NCBI GenBank assembly: GCA_964586145.1
Contig: CAZPHH010000006.1
Location: forward strand, 1-64,000
DNA: 64,000 bases
Origin: JAFGJQ01 sp964586145
GTDB lineage: Bacteria > Planctomycetota > Phycisphaerae > UBA1845
Direction of reading: 5' to 3'
The translations under genes were made by a program, and so were the position numbers. Under the pieces are notes generated by a model. It did no database searches, was not told the DNA's origin, and worked only from the letters and a program-made list of their open reading frames with translations. Position 1 is the stretch's first letter. Each line of letters opens with the position of its first letter. Below are positions 62,386 through 64,000 of this stretch, piece by piece.

Positions 62386-63537
62386 ATGCGTGACGCAGTT
62401 GTGCGAAGGTGGGTCAGGGTGGCCGGGATGGGCGCTCTCATCCTGGCCGGGGCCGCCGTGGCCGAGGAGAACACCATGAGTTCCCGGGCACGCCAACCGC
62501 TCCGACCGCCAGCCCTCCGGACGGGCGACACCATCGGGATCGTCGCCCCCGGGCATCCGCTGGACCGCGACCGGATTGACCGGGCCGTCCGCCGACTCGA
62601 GGGCATGGGCTTCCGGGCCTGCGTCATCGGCGACGTTTACACCCGCCGCGGATACCTGGCCGCCACCGACGCCGAGCGGGCCCAGGCCATCATGGCGGCC
62701 TTCCTGGACCCCCAGGTCAAGGCCGTCTTCTGCGGCACCGGCGGCTACGGCACCACCCGCATCCTGGAACGGCTGGATTTCGATGCCATCCGCCGCAACC
62801 CCAAAATCCTGCTCGGGTTCAGCGACGTCACGGCCCTCCACCTGGCGATCCACAAGGAGACCGGCCAAGTCACGTTCCACGGTCCGAACCTGATGTGGGG
62901 ATTGGGCAGCGAAGACCGCAACCTCACGCCGTTCGCCTCCGTCCATCTCTGGCGCAACCTTTGCGATTCCAATACGTTAGAATCAATTGTCGCCCGTTCG
63001 GCCAAGCCCGATTCCAGTGAGCCGGTGCCCGGCTTCGAAGCCCTGACGCGGCCCACCCCCGACAACCTTCTGCGGTACGACCTGTCCCTCTGCGAGCCGG
63101 AGACCCTGGCCCCGACAACCATCCGCCCGGGGCGGGCGCGGGGACGCCTGGTTGGCGGGAACCTCTCGCTGGTCTGTGCCCTGATGGGTACCCCGTGGCA
63201 AATCGAGACGAAGGGGCGCATCCTGTTCCTCGAGGACGTCGGCGAGCAACCGTACCGGATCGACCGGTTCCTTCGCCAGCTCAAGCACGCCGGCCTGCTG
63301 GACGGCGTCGCCGGCGTGATCCTCGGCCGCTGGCACAAGTGCGTCCCGGACAATCCGGAGAAGAGCATGACCCTGGACGAGGTTTTCGCCGACTACTTCA
63401 GCGACGCGCCGTATCCCGTGGTCGCGCAGTTCCCCGTCGGCCACGTGCGGGACAACGCCACGCTCCCGCTCGGCGTCCTGGCCGAGCTCGACGCCACCGC
63501 CCTGACCCTCACCCTGCTGGAACCCGCCGTGGAGTGA
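62386..63537 (+). CDS. S66-family LD-carboxypeptidase
   Basis: The 383-residue product starts at ATG 62386 (AGGAGG 8 bases upstream) and has an N-terminal signal-like segment (about 10-26, GALILAGAAVAEE). The S66 catalytic set is present: nucleophile S146 in LLGFSDVT, preceded by CGTGGYGTTRIL, the glutamate in LFLEDVGEQPYRIDR (about 284), and the histidine in PVGHVRDN. These enzymes trim the D-alanine from cytoplasmic or periplasmic muropeptides (LdcA) or give resistance to microcin C (MccF); the motifs fit both, and the signal peptide favours a role outside the cytoplasm. Confidence 0.88.
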   Translation: MRDAVVRRWVRVAGMGALILAGAAVAEENTMSSRARQPLRPPALRTGDTIGIVAPGHPLDRDRIDRAVRRLEGMGFRACVIGDVYTRRGYLAATDAERAQAIMAAFLDPQVKAVFCGTGGYGTTRILERLDFDAIRRNPKILLGFSDVTALHLAIHKETGQVTFHGPNLMWGLGSEDRNLTPFASVHLWRNLCDSNTLESIVARSAKPDSSEPVPGFEALTRPTPDNLLRYDLSLCEPETLAPTTIRPGRARGRLVGGNLSLVCALMGTPWQIETKGRILFLEDVGEQPYRIDRFLRQLKHAGLLDGVAGVILGRWHKCVPDNPEKSMTLDEVFADYFSDAPYPVVAQFPVGHVRDNATLPLGVLAELDATALTLTLLEPAVE

Positions 63538-63701
63538 CGACCCCTCTGCGGCCCGTTGCCATGGCATCCGCCTCGCGGGCCACGTTCTGCGACTGTATCC
63601 ACTACACTGGTCCGTGCCGTTCGCAGGCCCGAACCCCGCAATTCCGAGTTCCAACGGTCGAAAGTCTGACGAGTCACGATACACTGCAGGACGGAGCCGA
63701 C

Positions 63702-64000
63702 GTGGTGCGAAGCCTTTTTGACCAATACAACGAGCCCGAAAACCAGTTGACACACGCGCTGGCGTGTTGTCTGAATGAGGACAGGGGTCTTCTTCGCTCC
63801 TTTGCAGACTGGCTGGCCCGCCCACGGCCTCCAAGCCGCTGCACCCTGGAAGTTGTCGAACAAACCCTGCCGGGAGAGGAAGAAGATGCTGAGGAGCCGA
63901 CGGATCAACAGGGTCTCCCGGACCTGTGGATCCACGACCACGGAGAATGGTCCCTGATCATCGAGAACAAGGTACGATCGCCGGTCAACGCCGCTCAGAT
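63702..64000 (+). CDS. PD-(D/E)XK nuclease-like protein, N-terminal part (runs off the window)
   Basis: A GTG at 63702 or 63705 (GGAG 5 or 8 bases upstream) opens a frame with no stop to the end of the window. It begins SLFDQYNEPENQLTHALACCL, RSFADWLARPRP and reaches QGLPDLWIHDHGEWSLIIENKV. The D of LPDLW and the E-x-K of IENK are the PD-(D/E)XK catalytic triad. The FDQYxxPENxLTHAL opening is known to me from restriction/defence-type nucleases. The rest of the domain lies outside the window. Confidence 0.65.
   Translation, partial: MVRSLFDQYNEPENQLTHALACCLNEDRGLLRSFADWLARPRPPSRCTLEVVEQTLPGEEEDAEEPTDQQGLPDLWIHDHGEWSLIIENKVRSPVNAAQ

Overview
The window looks like a chromosomal segment of a planctomycete (Planctomycetota, possibly Phycisphaerae-like). 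The reasons are high GC with strong G/C third-position preference, a membrane protein with a C-terminal CxxC zinc ribbon of the type common in that phylum, a cytochrome-like lipid/periplasmic protein with a CX4CH haem motif, a histone-H1-like lysine/alanine/proline-rich protein, many lipoproteins, and very large secretin-domain proteins. The assignment is an inference from gene content; there is no rRNA in the window.

Layout. 1-1502: 3' end of a Ycf46-like AAA+ ATPase, a degenerate beta-helix fragment, and a low-GC membrane protein that is a candidate immunity gene. 1540-3318: a 5'-truncated beta-helix/RHS protein with a C-terminal toxin-44-like tip. 3603-5662: a PhnD-like binding lipoprotein and a secretin-N-domain, glycine-rich secreted protein. 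6253-9211: an Fe-S cluster assembly operon (Rrf2 regulator, iscS, iscU, and a ferredoxin fused to IscX) with a probable autoregulatory operator in its promoter. 9272-35199: one minus-strand type II secretion (T2SS) cluster read F-G-H-I-J-K-L-M, then a 3,229-residue protein made of about 34 secretin N-type repeats without a barrel, then a 1,791-residue GspD with about 14 such repeats plus the barrel, then two lipoproteins. 35599-39230: M14 peptidase, accA, galE and a small unknown protein. 39340-45173: cytochrome-like protein, TM protein, trpB, HEAT lipoprotein, zinc alcohol dehydrogenase and pgeF. 45352-56066: GH20 hexosaminidase, frameshifted macro-domain gene, small unknown protein, histidine kinase, NodB-like deacetylase lipoprotein with a thioredoxin-like lipoprotein, SMP-30-like protein, beta-rich DUF4097-like lipoprotein, Nudix hydrolase and response regulator. 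55797-58483: rpsO, pnp and a strong terminator. 58826-60668: AAA ATPase plus DUF4276/TOPRIM-like pair, the second gene split by one in-frame stop. 60772-64000: zinc-ribbon membrane protein, H1-like protein, tRNA-Arg(UCG), S66 LD-carboxypeptidase, and the start of a PD-(D/E)XK nuclease-like gene running off the end.

How they work together. The T2SS block is a nearly complete envelope assembly set, but without the ATPase GspE, GspC or a prepilin peptidase in the window. Its striking part is the giant N-domain protein next to an enlarged secretin, which suggests an unusually long periplasmic conduit or scaffold. The Isc operon is self-contained and probably feeds back on itself through its Fe-S-binding Rrf2 regulator. 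The two ends of the window carry conflict genes (polymorphic toxin remnants at the left; an AAA/DUF4276 pair and a nuclease-like gene at the right). Short palindromic repeats with an ACCGGCT...AGCCGGT core are scattered in the intergenic gaps.
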